Assembly: GCA_934636325.1 (NCBI GenBank)
Contig: CAKUAK010000056.1
Location: 1-26,383 of the forward strand
Direction: 5' to 3'
Source of the DNA: an uncultured Eubacteriales bacterium
Lineage (GTDB): Bacteria; Bacillota; Clostridia; Oscillospirales; Butyricicoccaceae
Length of the DNA: 26,383 nt
The translations under genes were made by a program, and so were the position numbers. Below are positions 1-6,427 of this stretch, piece by piece. Below the pieces are notes generated by a model, which was given only the letters and a program-made list of their open reading frames with translations, searched no databases and had not been told where the DNA came from. The first letter of the stretch is position 1; each line of letters starts with the position of its first letter.

Positions 1-67
1 CGGCAAGGCCATTTCAGCCCTTGCGGAAATAGAGGGCTTCGGCAAATACTTGCCCGGCATAATTTAA
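1..67 (+). CDS. 3' end of an unidentified gene (partial)
   Basis: An open frame enters from the left edge (codons from position 2) and stops at TAA 65-67. The visible C-terminus is about 21 residues, ending in EGFGKYLPGII. This is too short to assign a family. The gene converges on tsf, and the bias toward GGC, GCC and ATA codons matches the neighbourhood. It could be a chance open frame, but a coding tail facing the tsf terminator is a natural layout. Confidence 0.4.
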   Translation, partial: GKAISALAEIEGFGKYLPGII

Positions 68-120
68 AACCCGCCTGACCGTCACCCCGGCCAGGCTGGT
101 TTGTCATATAAACACGAATA

Positions 121-156
121 CAAAAAAGGCCCGGAACGGCATAACCGTTCCGGGCC
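121..156 (-). terminator. Rho-independent terminator of rpsB-tsf
   Basis: A perfect 12-bp stem (128-139 with 145-156, GGCCCGGAACGG type) encloses a 5-nt loop. On the minus strand it is followed by six T residues (122-127). It lies 23 nt beyond the tsf stop codon. Confidence 0.92.
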
Positions 157-178
157 CCGACACAAGCTGATATCCAGC

Positions 179-1099
179 TTACTTCGTCATCTTTGCAACT
201 TCTTCAGCGAAGTTGTCTTCCCTCTTCTCAAGGCCTTCGCCCTTTTCGAAGCGTGTGAACTTTACGATCTTGACTGTGCCACCGAGCTGAGAAGCGACCT
301 TATCGGCATACTTTTCAACAGACAGCTTGTTCTCCTTAACGAAAGCCTGATTGACAAGGCAGTTCTCCTCGAAGAACTTGTTGATCCTGCCGTTTACGAT
401 CTTCTCGGCAACAGCAGCGGGCTTACCCTCGTTGACCGTCTGGGCCATGAGGATCTCCTTCTCCTTGTCGAGGACTTCGGCGGGAACGCAGTCCTTATTG
501 AGGTACTGAGGACGCATAGCGGCGATCTGCATGCAGATATCCTTACCGAGCTCCTTGATAGCCTCGTTGTCCTTGATATTCTCGGAAACTTCCATGCCGA
601 CCAGAACGCCGATCTTGCCGCCCATGTGGATGTAAGCGACATTGGTGGTCGAAGCATCATACCTCTCGAACCTTCTGAGCTGGATGTTTTCACCGATGGT
701 GAGGACCTTCTCCTGCTGCATGCCCTTGACTGTCAGATCAGAGCCGGGATACTTGCACTCGGCAAGAGCTTCCATATCGGCGGGGTTATCCTTGATAACG
801 ACATTGCAGATGTCGGCGCAGAACTTCTTGAACTCTTCGTTCTTGGCGACGAAGTCTGTCTCGGAGTTGACCTCGACGACAGCGCCGATGCCGCACTCGG
901 GGCAAACATATGCGTAAACAGCGCCCTCGGCAGCGATCCTGCCGGCCTTCTTAGCAGCGGCCGCAAGGCCCTTTTCACGGAGGTACTCTATCGCCTTTTC
1001 GAAATCACCGTCAGCGGATGTAAGAGCCTTCTTACAATCCATCATGCCGGCGCCTGTCTGCTCACGGAGCTTCTGTACATCTTTAGCTGTAAAAGCCAT
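179..1099 (-). CDS. tsf: Translation elongation factor Ts (EF-Ts)
   Basis: EF-Ts is the cytoplasmic nucleotide exchange factor that regenerates EF-Tu-GTP from EF-Tu-GDP. The 306-residue product has the usual bacterial length. The N-terminal UBA-like segment carries the family signatures LREQTGAGMMDCKKAL (about residues 11-26) and EKAIEYLREKG. The core motif VNSETDFVAKNEEF (about residues 77-90), which contacts EF-Tu, is intact, as is the C-terminal dimerisation region. A strong GGAGG site precedes the ATG. The gene sits about 40 bp downstream of rpsB in the conserved rpsB-tsf order and ends before a strong terminator, so the two are almost certainly cotranscribed. Nothing looks unusual. Confidence 0.98.
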   Translation of the reverse strand: MAFTAKDVQKLREQTGAGMMDCKKALTSADGDFEKAIEYLREKGLAAAAKKAGRIAAEGAVYAYVCPECGIGAVVEVNSETDFVAKNEEFKKFCADICNVVIKDNPADMEALAECKYPGSDLTVKGMQQEKVLTIGENIQLRRFERYDASTTNVAYIHMGGKIGVLVGMEVSENIKDNEAIKELGKDICMQIAAMRPQYLNKDCVPAEVLDKEKEILMAQTVNEGKPAAVAEKIVNGRINKFFEENCLVNQAFVKENKLSVEKYADKVASQLGGTVKIVKFTRFEKGEGLEKREDNFAEEVAKMTK

Positions 1100-1140
1100 G
1101 ATAATTCCTCCAATTCGAATTAAATTGTATTTAAAAGCTG

Positions 1141-1950
1141 TTAGTTCTTTGCGATCTCTTCAGCTGTCTTGGACTCCCTCTTCTGGGGTGCGCGGGGAGT
1201 TGTGTCAACAGCGGCCTCTTCTGTCTGCTGCGAAGCCTCTACTGTCTCGTCGCTGACAGACAGCTGCTCACCCTGACGGCCTTCGATAACGGCGTTGGCC
1301 ATGGCCTGTGCGATCAGCTTGATAGCGCGGATAGCGTCGTCGTTGCCGGGGATGACATAATCAGCCTCGTCAGGATCGCAGTTTGTATCAACGATAGCGA
1401 CAACGGGGATACCCAGCTTCTTGGCCTCGGCGATAGCGTTCTTCTCCTTGCGGAGGTCGACGACAAACAGAGCCGAGGGCAGCTTCTTCATGTCCTTAAC
1501 GCCGCCGAGATACTTTTCGAGCTTCTCTATTTCGAGCTTGAGCTTAACGACTTCCTTCTTGGGAAGCAGGTCGAATGTGCCGTCCTCGCTCATCCTGTTG
1601 AGCTGGTTGAGGCGTTCGATCCTCTGGCGCATCGTCTTGAAGTTTGTCAGCATGCCGCCCAGCCAACGAGCGTTTACATAGTACATGCCGACCCTTTCGG
1701 CCTCTTCCTTAACGGCGTCCTGTGCCTGCTTCTTTGTGCCGACGAACAGGATCGTGCCGCCTTCGGCAGCTGTATCACGAACGAAGAAATAAGCCTCTTC
1801 CAGCTTCTTTACCGTCTTCTGGAGGTCGATGATATAGATACCGTTTCTCTCCATAAAGATGTACTCAGCCATCTTAGGATTCCATCTTCTTGTCTGATGG
1901 CCGAAGTGTACGCCGGCCTCCAGCAGCTGCTTCATAGAAATTACTGACAT
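1141..1950 (-). CDS. rpsB: 30S ribosomal protein S2
   Basis: S2 is a structural protein of the small ribosomal subunit. The start chosen gives 269 residues beginning MSVISMKQLLEAGVHFGHQT, the classic S2 N-terminus. RWNPKMAEYIF, LFVGTKKQAQ, WLGGMLTNFKT and the CDPDEADYVIPGNDDA stretch are all present. An AGGAGG site lies just upstream of this ATG. The frame stays open upstream to 2061, but that extension resembles nothing in S2 and lies across the mRNA leader, so I rejected it. The C-terminal 40 residues are a low-complexity tail rich in E, T and A, common in Firmicutes S2. It is the first gene of the rpsB-tsf operon. Confidence 0.97.
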   Translation of the reverse strand: MSVISMKQLLEAGVHFGHQTRRWNPKMAEYIFMERNGIYIIDLQKTVKKLEEAYFFVRDTAAEGGTILFVGTKKQAQDAVKEEAERVGMYYVNARWLGGMLTNFKTMRQRIERLNQLNRMSEDGTFDLLPKKEVVKLKLEIEKLEKYLGGVKDMKKLPSALFVVDLRKEKNAIAEAKKLGIPVVAIVDTNCDPDEADYVIPGNDDAIRAIKLIAQAMANAVIEGRQGEQLSVSDETVEASQQTEEAAVDTTPRAPQKRESKTAEEIAKN

Positions 1951-2069
1951 TTTTGTGTCCTCCTCTGGTTTTTCCTCCACCGCGATCATTCGCACCGGCG
2001 GCCGCGATAAGCGACACCTGCCCGTGAGTTCCGCGATGTGTGTAATCGGGGTATTCCCCAAACATTAGC
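1951..2069 (-). promoter_or_regulatory. rpsB 5' leader with three ATCGCGG repeats
   Basis: About 119 nt separate the predicted transcription start from the rpsB ATG. On the minus strand ATCGCGG occurs three times (plus-strand positions 2031-2037, 2002-2008 and 1980-1986), and a small GGGG/CCCC hairpin lies near the 5' end (about 2050-2059). Many ribosomal protein operons are regulated by their product binding the leader, but I recognise no described S2 leader family here, so a regulatory role is inference. Confidence 0.35.
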
Positions 2070-2075
2070 TTAAAT

Positions 2076-2104
2076 ATGATATCATACTTTCTTTCGTCAT
2101 GCAA
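2076..2104 (-). promoter_or_regulatory. SigA-type promoter of rpsB-tsf
   Basis: The minus strand reads TTGCAT (2099-2104), a 17-nt spacer and TATCAT (2076-2081), a close match to the vegetative consensus. The predicted start is near 2069. Confidence 0.7.
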
Positions 2105-2115
2105 CAGGTTTCTTC

Positions 2116-2138
2116 CAAAAATACGCAGAAATCTCTGC
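2116..2138 (-). terminator. Weak terminator candidate after the ylmC-like gene
   Basis: A short GCAGA/TCTGC stem (2125-2129 with 2134-2138) is followed on the minus strand by TATTTTTGG. It is only 5 bp, so some readthrough into rpsB is plausible. Confidence 0.4.
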
Positions 2139-2143
2139 CCGGG

Positions 2144-2395
2144 CTACGGTTTTTTTCTTAGTCTGACGAGTATTATGTCCTCGCCTATCTTTTCTATGCT
2201 GTCCCATGGGATGACCCGGTCGTCCTCGCGGCCGAAAAGGCCGAAAAACCGGAGCTTTCCGGGTATTACGGCCGACACGACGCGGCCGTCGCGCACGTCG
2301 ATCTCGACGTCTCCGATATATCCCAGCCGCGCGCCGCTTCCCAGATCGACGACCTCTTTATACCCCATATCGAATATCCGGCAGATATCGTTCAT
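2144..2395 (-). CDS. YlmC/YmxH-family PRC-barrel protein
   Basis: The 83-residue product is a single PRC-barrel domain. The fold is visible as KEVVDLGSGARLGYIGDVEID (residues about 13-33), GKLRFFGLFGREDDRVIPW in the middle and IEKIGEDIILVRL at the end. The pairing of FFGLFGR with a VIPW...IKKIGEDVI-like tail is typical of the YlmC/YmxH group, often annotated as sporulation-associated in Firmicutes. The molecular role is not established. The SD GGAGG (2404-2408) is well spaced from the ATG but lies inside the 3' arm of the thiT terminator hairpin. The gene is therefore either expressed by readthrough or regulated through that structure. Confidence 0.85.
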   Translation of the reverse strand: MNDICRIFDMGYKEVVDLGSGARLGYIGDVEIDVRDGRVVSAVIPGKLRFFGLFGREDDRVIPWDSIEKIGEDIILVRLRKKP

Positions 2396-2397
2396 AT

Positions 2398-2430
2398 AAA
2401 AAACCTCCGCTACAACCTTATAGCGGAGGT
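2398..2430 (-). terminator. thiT terminator hairpin containing the ylmC RBS
   Basis: A 10-bp stem (2403-2412 with 2421-2430) and an 8-nt loop are followed on the minus strand by six T residues (2398-2403), directly before the TATG of the next gene. The 3' arm includes the GGAGG that is the only plausible ribosome-binding site for the 2144-2395 gene. When the hairpin folds it would both end transcription and hide that site. Confidence 0.75.
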
Positions 2431-2449
2431 GATGTTTTTATTCCGGGGG

Positions 2450-3010
2450 CTATTTGATATCGGCGGCCTCGATGTACTTTTTAAGGCTCTTTGCAAGGAT
2501 GGCGCAGCAGATAACGGCAATGACCGTGCTGGGCAGCATGTAAAGTCCGTTGTAAAGAAGCGAATAGAACCAGGGCGAGGACATCTTCATGCCGACAAAG
2601 ACATCGGGCATATATTCGGCATAGATGGTGACGCCGCTTATATAATGAATGACAAAACGGCCAAAGCAGCCGATCAGCGCCGAAAGCCAGAGCTTCGCGG
2701 GCTGATTCTTGATAAGACCGGCCAGACCGATCATCATATAGGCCAGCGAATAGTCGAGCAGCATCGACTGCCAGTTGACGGCGACGCCGCCGGCAAGGAA
2801 GAACTTGAGCGTTCCAAACACAAGGCCGGAAAGCAGGCCGCAGCCCGCGCCCCATCTGACCGAATAGATGATGATGGGGATCATAACGAAGTCGATGGAG
2901 CCGCCGTACTGAAGTCCGATGGGGATCTCGATGTAGCTCAGGACGATCGACATGGCGACGACCAGCGCGCCCTCGGCCAGCATCCTGATCTGTTTTTTCT
3001 GTGCTGTCAT
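2450..3010 (-). CDS. thiT: ECF thiamine transporter substrate-binding protein ThiT
   Basis: ThiT is the membrane S-component that captures thiamine and docks on the shared EcfA-EcfA'-EcfT module, whose genes are not in this window. The 186-residue protein is strongly hydrophobic, with about six transmembrane segments. It shows the thiamine-site pattern of the family: GGSIDFVMIPIIIYSVRWG (about residues 36-54), FGTLKFFLAGG and NWQSMLLDYSLAYMMIGLAGL. The start MTAQKKQIRML is preceded by an AAAGGAAAT site. The frame extends 21 codons further up into the riboswitch expression platform, which I rejected. The TPP riboswitch directly upstream independently supports thiamine as the substrate. Confidence 0.92.
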   Translation of the reverse strand: MTAQKKQIRMLAEGALVVAMSIVLSYIEIPIGLQYGGSIDFVMIPIIIYSVRWGAGCGLLSGLVFGTLKFFLAGGVAVNWQSMLLDYSLAYMMIGLAGLIKNQPAKLWLSALIGCFGRFVIHYISGVTIYAEYMPDVFVGMKMSSPWFYSLLYNGLYMLPSTVIAVICCAILAKSLKKYIEAADIK

Positions 3011-3063
3011 TGATATTTCCTTTCCCCTAACACATTTGAAAACGACCAAACCATTAAATCCCG

Positions 3064-3096
3064 GTAAAAACAAAAGCCGCGGGACAAACCCGCGGC
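3064..3096 (-). terminator. Riboswitch-controlled terminator before thiT
   Basis: A perfect 8-bp GCCGCGGG/CCCGCGGC stem (3076-3083 with 3089-3096) is followed on the minus strand by TTTTGTTTTT. It lies between the TPP aptamer and the thiT start, so it is the likely expression platform: TPP binding should favour termination. Confidence 0.85.
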
Positions 3097-3110
3097 AAAG
3101 CCTTCATCAA

Positions 3111-3204
3111 AACGCTTCCTACGCCGGCATTATCCGGATCAGGTTTTAGGGTTTCAGGAACCATCCTGCTCTCAGCCGGCTTTTCGCCAGCACCCCCGTG
3201 TGTT
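3111..3204 (-). promoter_or_regulatory. TPP riboswitch (THI element)
   Basis: Read on the minus strand, the conserved landmarks appear in order: GGGGGTGC, the pyrimidine-binding GCTGAGA, then ACCTGATCCGGATAATGCCG and GCGTAGGAA. The lengths between them are normal, and the imperfect P1 stem pairs AACAC (3200-3204) with GCGTT (3111-3115). It binds thiamine pyrophosphate and should repress thiT when thiamine is plentiful, through the terminator at 3064-3096. Confidence 0.96.
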
Positions 3205-3216
3205 AAGTTCGGGAAT

Positions 3217-3245
3217 ATATTACAGCCGAAACGGCCGTTTGTCAA
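3217..3245 (-). promoter_or_regulatory. SigA-type promoter of the TPP riboswitch-thiT unit
   Basis: The minus strand has a perfect TTGACA (3240-3245), a 17-nt spacer and TAATAT (3217-3222). The predicted start, near 3210, lies just ahead of the aptamer. A 12-bp palindrome AAACGGCCGTTT (3229-3240) fills much of the spacer. Confidence 0.88.
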
Positions 3246-3267
3246 TAGGTCATGCCATGCGATATAT

Positions 3268-3297
3268 GAAAAGCCCGCGGAGAAGCCCCCGCGGGCT
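3268..3297 (-). terminator. Rho-independent terminator of hprK
   Basis: A 9-bp AGCCCGCGG/CCGCGGGCT stem (3272-3280 with 3289-3297) is followed on the minus strand by a short T tract. It starts 8 nt after the hprK stop codon. Confidence 0.8.
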
Positions 3298-3304
3298 ATT
3301 GCCT

Positions 3305-4243
3305 TTACTGATTTGCCACCATGCTGCTGTATATCTTTTCCGAAAGCTCTTTGCCGGCGTTGTGCCCCATCTTTTTGTGGCGGTTGTTCATGGCGGCGAC
3401 CTCTATTATAACGGCCAGGTTGCGCCCCGGCTTGACCGGGATATCCAGCGACGGGATATTGATGTCGAGGATCTTCGTATACTTCTCGTCGATGCCCATG
3501 CGGTCGTAATTCTTATTTTCTTCCCATTTTTCAAGGTTGATTATAAGATCGACCTTCTCGGTCGGCTTGACGGCACCCATGCCGAAAAGACGTCTGACAT
3601 CGACGATGCCGATGCCGCGCAGCTCCATAAAATACCTGATGAGCTCTGGCGCCGAGCCGACAAGGCTCTTTGCCGAGACCCGCTTTATATCGACGGCGTC
3701 ATCGGCCACAAGACGGTGACCGCGCTTCAAAAGCTCTATCGCCGTTTCGCTCTTTCCGACGCCGCTGTCCCCAAGAAGCAGTATGCCCTCGCCGTAGACC
3801 TCGACAAGAACGCCGTGCATCGTTATCCTCTGGCCGAGATGGACGTTGAGCGACGCCGTCAGCGCCGCCAAAATGTCGGAGGCGTGATCTTCCGATTTAA
3901 AGACAGGTACGCTGAACTTTTTTGCGCTTTCGATGCACTGCGGCAGTATCTCGCTGTCCTGCGACAGGATAAGGAGGGGTATGTTATGGGAAAAGAGCTC
4001 GTCGAACTTCTGCTCCTGTTCGTATTCGTTGAAATGGCTGAGATAAAAATGCTCCATTTTCCCCAGCACCTGTATACGGCTGTTGTCGAAGCCCTCGTAA
4101 AAACCGGTCAGCTGAAGGCCGGGGCGATTGACGCTCGTATTGGCTATCGTCCGTTCAAGATACCCGTCAGGGCCGTATACAACATCGAATTTGAACTCTT
4201 TAAGCAACTCGTGCATCATGACCGTATATTTTGTTGCAGCCAC
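3305..4243 (-). CDS. hprK: HPr kinase/phosphorylase
   Basis: HprK phosphorylates HPr on serine in response to glycolytic intermediates and reverses the reaction with phosphate, which controls carbon catabolite repression in Firmicutes. The C-terminal kinase domain shows the Walker A GDSGVGKSE (about residues 158-166), the MHGVLVEVYGEG strand just before it with its conserved histidine, RLVADDAVDI, and the HprK signature RGIGIVDVRRLFGMGAV. The N-terminal domain is present. I chose the GTG at 4243 (312 residues) because AAAGGCGGG sits about 6 nt before it. A TTG at 4264 is open in frame but has no ribosome-binding site. The gene is divergent from rpmB and stands alone, without a neighbouring HPr or lgt gene. 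Confidence 0.95.
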   Translation of the reverse strand: MAATKYTVMMHELLKEFKFDVVYGPDGYLERTIANTSVNRPGLQLTGFYEGFDNSRIQVLGKMEHFYLSHFNEYEQEQKFDELFSHNIPLLILSQDSEILPQCIESAKKFSVPVFKSEDHASDILAALTASLNVHLGQRITMHGVLVEVYGEGILLLGDSGVGKSETAIELLKRGHRLVADDAVDIKRVSAKSLVGSAPELIRYFMELRGIGIVDVRRLFGMGAVKPTEKVDLIINLEKWEENKNYDRMGIDEKYTKILDINIPSLDIPVKPGRNLAVIIEVAAMNNRHKKMGHNAGKELSEKIYSSMVANQ

Positions 4244-4299
4244 AGCAGACCCGCCTTTCCGCAAAAATGAAAATTTCTGTTGATTTATCGTTACAAAGT

Positions 4300-4328
4300 A
4301 TTATATAATATTTTCCGGCAGAGGGCAA
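4300..4328 (-). promoter_or_regulatory. SigA-type promoter of hprK
   Basis: The minus strand reads TTGCCC (4323-4328), a 17-nt spacer and a perfect TATAAT (4300-4305). Confidence 0.7.
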
Positions 4329-4372
4329 TAAAAACCCTCTTTTCAGGCAACCAAAATATTTGGATTTTTCTC

Positions 4373-4401
4373 TTGCTTTATGGGGATCTATGTGATAATA
4401 T
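4373..4401 (+). promoter_or_regulatory. SigA-type promoter of rpmB
   Basis: TTGCTT (4373-4378), a 17-nt spacer and TAATAT (4396-4401) lie about 40 nt before the rpmB start. It is divergent from the hprK promoter in the same gap. Confidence 0.75.
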
Positions 4402-4441
4402 ATTTGTGTTGTGTAACTACTAATAAGGAGGTGCAGAGGAA

Positions 4442-4630
4442 ATGGCAAAGTGTGATATCTGTGGAAAAGGCGTAACATTCGGCATCAAGCTGTCCCACTC
4501 CCACAGGAGAACAAACAGAACCTGGAAGCCCAACGTAAGACGAGTAAAGGCTATCGTCAACGGCACTCCCACACACATCAATGTTTGTACTCGCTGCCTG
4601 CGCTCGGGTAAGGTTACAAGAGCTATATAA
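4442..4630 (+). CDS. rpmB: 50S ribosomal protein L28
   Basis: L28 is a small structural protein of the large ribosomal subunit. The 62-residue product begins MAKCDICGKG and contains the L28 core SHSHRRTNRTWKPN (about residues 18-31) followed by VRRVKA. Cysteine pairs C4/C7 and C38/C41 form a complete zinc-binding set, so this is the zinc-dependent C+ form. AAGGAGG lies ahead of the ATG. It is a single-gene unit between its own promoter and the terminators at 4683-4763. Confidence 0.97.
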   Translation: MAKCDICGKGVTFGIKLSHSHRRTNRTWKPNVRRVKAIVNGTPTHINVCTRCLRSGKVTRAI

Positions 4631-4680
4631 CCTCTCTTGCTCCTGCCTTTTGGCATAAGCATTATTATGGTTTTGCGTCG

Positions 4681-4715
4681 ATCCCGGCTGTGCCTTGCAG
4701 CCGGGGTTATTTCTA
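4681..4715 (+). terminator. Terminator candidate after rpmB
   Basis: A CCCGGCTG/CAGCCGGG stem (4683-4690 with 4698-4705, extendable by two pairs) is followed by GGTTATTTCT, an imperfect T tract. Confidence 0.6.
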
Positions 4716-4720
4716 TCCAT

Positions 4721-4775
4721 AAAAAGAAAACGCCGTGCGATCTTTTTACGATCGCACGGCGTTAATTATTTTATT
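4721..4775. terminator. Strong bidirectional terminator between rpmB and gpsA
   Basis: A perfect 14-bp stem (4729-4742 with 4750-4763) surrounds a 7-nt loop. The minus strand continues TTTTCTTTTT, a good tail for gpsA. The plus strand continues TTAATTATTTTATTTT, usable for rpmB. Confidence 0.9.
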
Positions 4776-5784
4776 TTCCGTTTGCTACGTCCCAGAACTC
4801 GGCTTTGCCCTCTCTGGCGAACAGCTTGGTCACAAGATCATCCAGCCTGCCGCCTTCAAACAGGAGCTCGTACATGGCCTCTGATATCGGAAGCTCTATC
4901 CCGCTGTCCTTTGCGAGGAAATGAACGGCCTCGGTGGCAAAATACCCCTCGACGACCGCGCCGACATTTTTGATTGCCTGCTGCGGCTCTGTTCCTTCGC
5001 CTATCATAAGACCGGCGCGTCTGTTTCGCGAATGGCGGGAAATGCAGGTGACTATAAGGTCGCCGACACCCGAAAGACCGGCAAAGGTCTCGCGCTCACC
5101 GCCGAGATGCTGGCCGAAGCGCGACATTTCGGCAATACCTCTTGTCATAAGCATTGCCTTTGTGTTGTCGCCGTAGCCCGCGCCGTCGCTTATGCCGACG
5201 GCAAGAGCCATGATATTCTTCATGGCGCCGCCCAACTCTGCGCCGACTATATCGGAATGTGTATACACCCTGAAGAAATTATTCATAAAGGCGCGCTGGA
5301 CTATTCCCGCGGCCTCAAGGTCGCCCGACGCCGCCACAACGGCCGTCGGCATCCTGCGCGAGACCTCTTCGGCATGGGAAGGACCGGTCAGCGCAACTAT
5401 CCTGCCCCGTCCGTCAAGGGCCTTTTCAAGGCTCTGGGAGAGCAGGCAGTATCCATTCGTTTTATCAAAACCCTTTGAAAGCAGAACAACGACGGCATCC
5501 GGCTTTATATATTCGCGCAGCTTTACAGCCGTTGAATAGACGGCGAAGGAAGGCACGGCGACAACGACGATATCGCTTTCGGAAGCGCAGAACATATCCA
5601 TCGTGAAGGATATGCTGTCGGGCAGCTTTATGCCGGGCAGCAACTTTTCGTTGCCATGCCGCTCGCGCAGAAGGCGGTATTCATCCTCAAGATAGCACCA
5701 GATCTTAACATTATGGCCGTTGCCGTCGAGCAGTGTGCTGACCGCGAGACCCCATCCGCCGCAGCCGATGACCGATATATTCAT
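4771..5784 (-). CDS. gpsA: Glycerol-3-phosphate dehydrogenase [NAD(P)+]
   Basis: GpsA reduces dihydroxyacetone phosphate to sn-glycerol 3-phosphate, the backbone for phospholipids. The 337-residue protein has the N-terminal Rossmann motif VIGCGGWG (residues 5-12) and LSKGFD in the cofactor domain. ALTGPSHAEEV follows, then the substrate-binding helix LGGAMKNIMALAVGISDG with its catalytic lysine, and GLSGVGDLIVTC near the C-terminal domain. Length and motif order are normal. Its ATG overlaps the plsY stop by 4 nt, so the two are translationally coupled. The pairing makes sense because PlsY acylates the GpsA product. Confidence 0.97.
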   Translation of the reverse strand: MNISVIGCGGWGLAVSTLLDGNGHNVKIWCYLEDEYRLLRERHGNEKLLPGIKLPDSISFTMDMFCASESDIVVVAVPSFAVYSTAVKLREYIKPDAVVVLLSKGFDKTNGYCLLSQSLEKALDGRGRIVALTGPSHAEEVSRRMPTAVVAASGDLEAAGIVQRAFMNNFFRVYTHSDIVGAELGGAMKNIMALAVGISDGAGYGDNTKAMLMTRGIAEMSRFGQHLGGERETFAGLSGVGDLIVTCISRHSRNRRAGLMIGEGTEPQQAIKNVGAVVEGYFATEAVHFLAKDSGIELPISEAMYELLFEGGRLDDLVTKLFAREGKAEFWDVANGK

Positions 5785-6422
5785 TTTCTATCTCCCTTGC
5801 CTTTCTTGGAAAAAGTGTTTTCAGTCCCATTCAGAAGCCGCTTTATATTGCCGCGGTGCAGATATGTGACAAAGACAAAAATATATACAGAAAAGATCAG
5901 ATAACTTTTTGTTACAGGACTCGACAGGCTGTCCCTGAAGAAAAAACAGACGCTGAGCGGAAGGGTCGCCGCCACCGAAAGGCTTGCGACCGACACGATC
6001 TTGCAGGCAAAGAAAACGCCGAAGAATATCGCCGCCGCGACGGCAAAGACCCGCGGGTCCATCATCATTATGCAGGCCGCCGAGCACGCGGCAGCCTTGC
6101 CGCCCTTGAAGCCGTAATATATCGGGTAAGCATGGCCTATCGTAACGGCCGCCCCGGCAATGCCGACAGCGTATCCGCCGATCAGCCAGCGGCCGACCGA
6201 TATGGCTATTATGGTCTTGGCAAAATCAATAGCCAGGGTCAGTGCCGCCTTGCCCTTTCCGTAGGTCCGAAGAACATTGGTCATTCCGGCATTGCCGCTT
6301 CCAAAATGACGTATATCATCCTTATAAAAAAACCGTGATACCGTTATCGAGCCGCTGAACGAGCCGAGAAGATATCCTATAACGGCCGTCAGCACCCACG
6401 CCCAAGCTTTATCGCCATACAT
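5781..6422 (-). CDS. plsY: Glycerol-3-phosphate acyltransferase PlsY
   Basis: PlsY is the integral membrane enzyme that transfers an acyl group from acyl-phosphate to glycerol 3-phosphate, giving lysophosphatidate. The 213-residue product has about five hydrophobic segments and the three family motifs in order: GSFSGSI near residue 20, HFGSGNAGMTNVLRTYGK (about residues 39-56) and GHAYPIYYGFKGGKA (about residues 97-111). AAGGAG precedes the ATG. It lies 5 bp after der and overlaps gpsA by 4 nt. The short lysine-rich tail is not unusual. Confidence 0.96.
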   Translation of the reverse strand: MYGDKAWAWVLTAVIGYLLGSFSGSITVSRFFYKDDIRHFGSGNAGMTNVLRTYGKGKAALTLAIDFAKTIIAISVGRWLIGGYAVGIAGAAVTIGHAYPIYYGFKGGKAAACSAACIMMMDPRVFAVAAAIFFGVFFACKIVSVASLSVAATLPLSVCFFFRDSLSSPVTKSYLIFSVYIFVFVTYLHRGNIKRLLNGTENTFSKKGKGDRK

Positions 6423-6427
6423 AAACG

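Noticed and set aside
1951..2061. In-frame N-terminal extension of rpsB (37 codons)
   Set aside because: The standard S2 N-terminus and a strong ribosome-binding site are at 1950, and the extension lies in the untranslated leader.
4244..4264. TTG start giving HprK seven extra residues
   Set aside because: No ribosome-binding site precedes it, whereas the GTG at 4243 has AAAGGCGGG well placed.
3200..4270. Plus-strand open frame of 356 codons opposite hprK and into the riboswitch region
   Set aside because: It is antisense to a clear HPr kinase gene and a riboswitch and has no protein family features.
4320..4343. AGAGGG/CCCTCT hairpin followed by TTTT on the plus strand
   Set aside because: No plus-strand gene lies upstream for it to terminate, and it overlaps the -35 region of hprK; probably chance.
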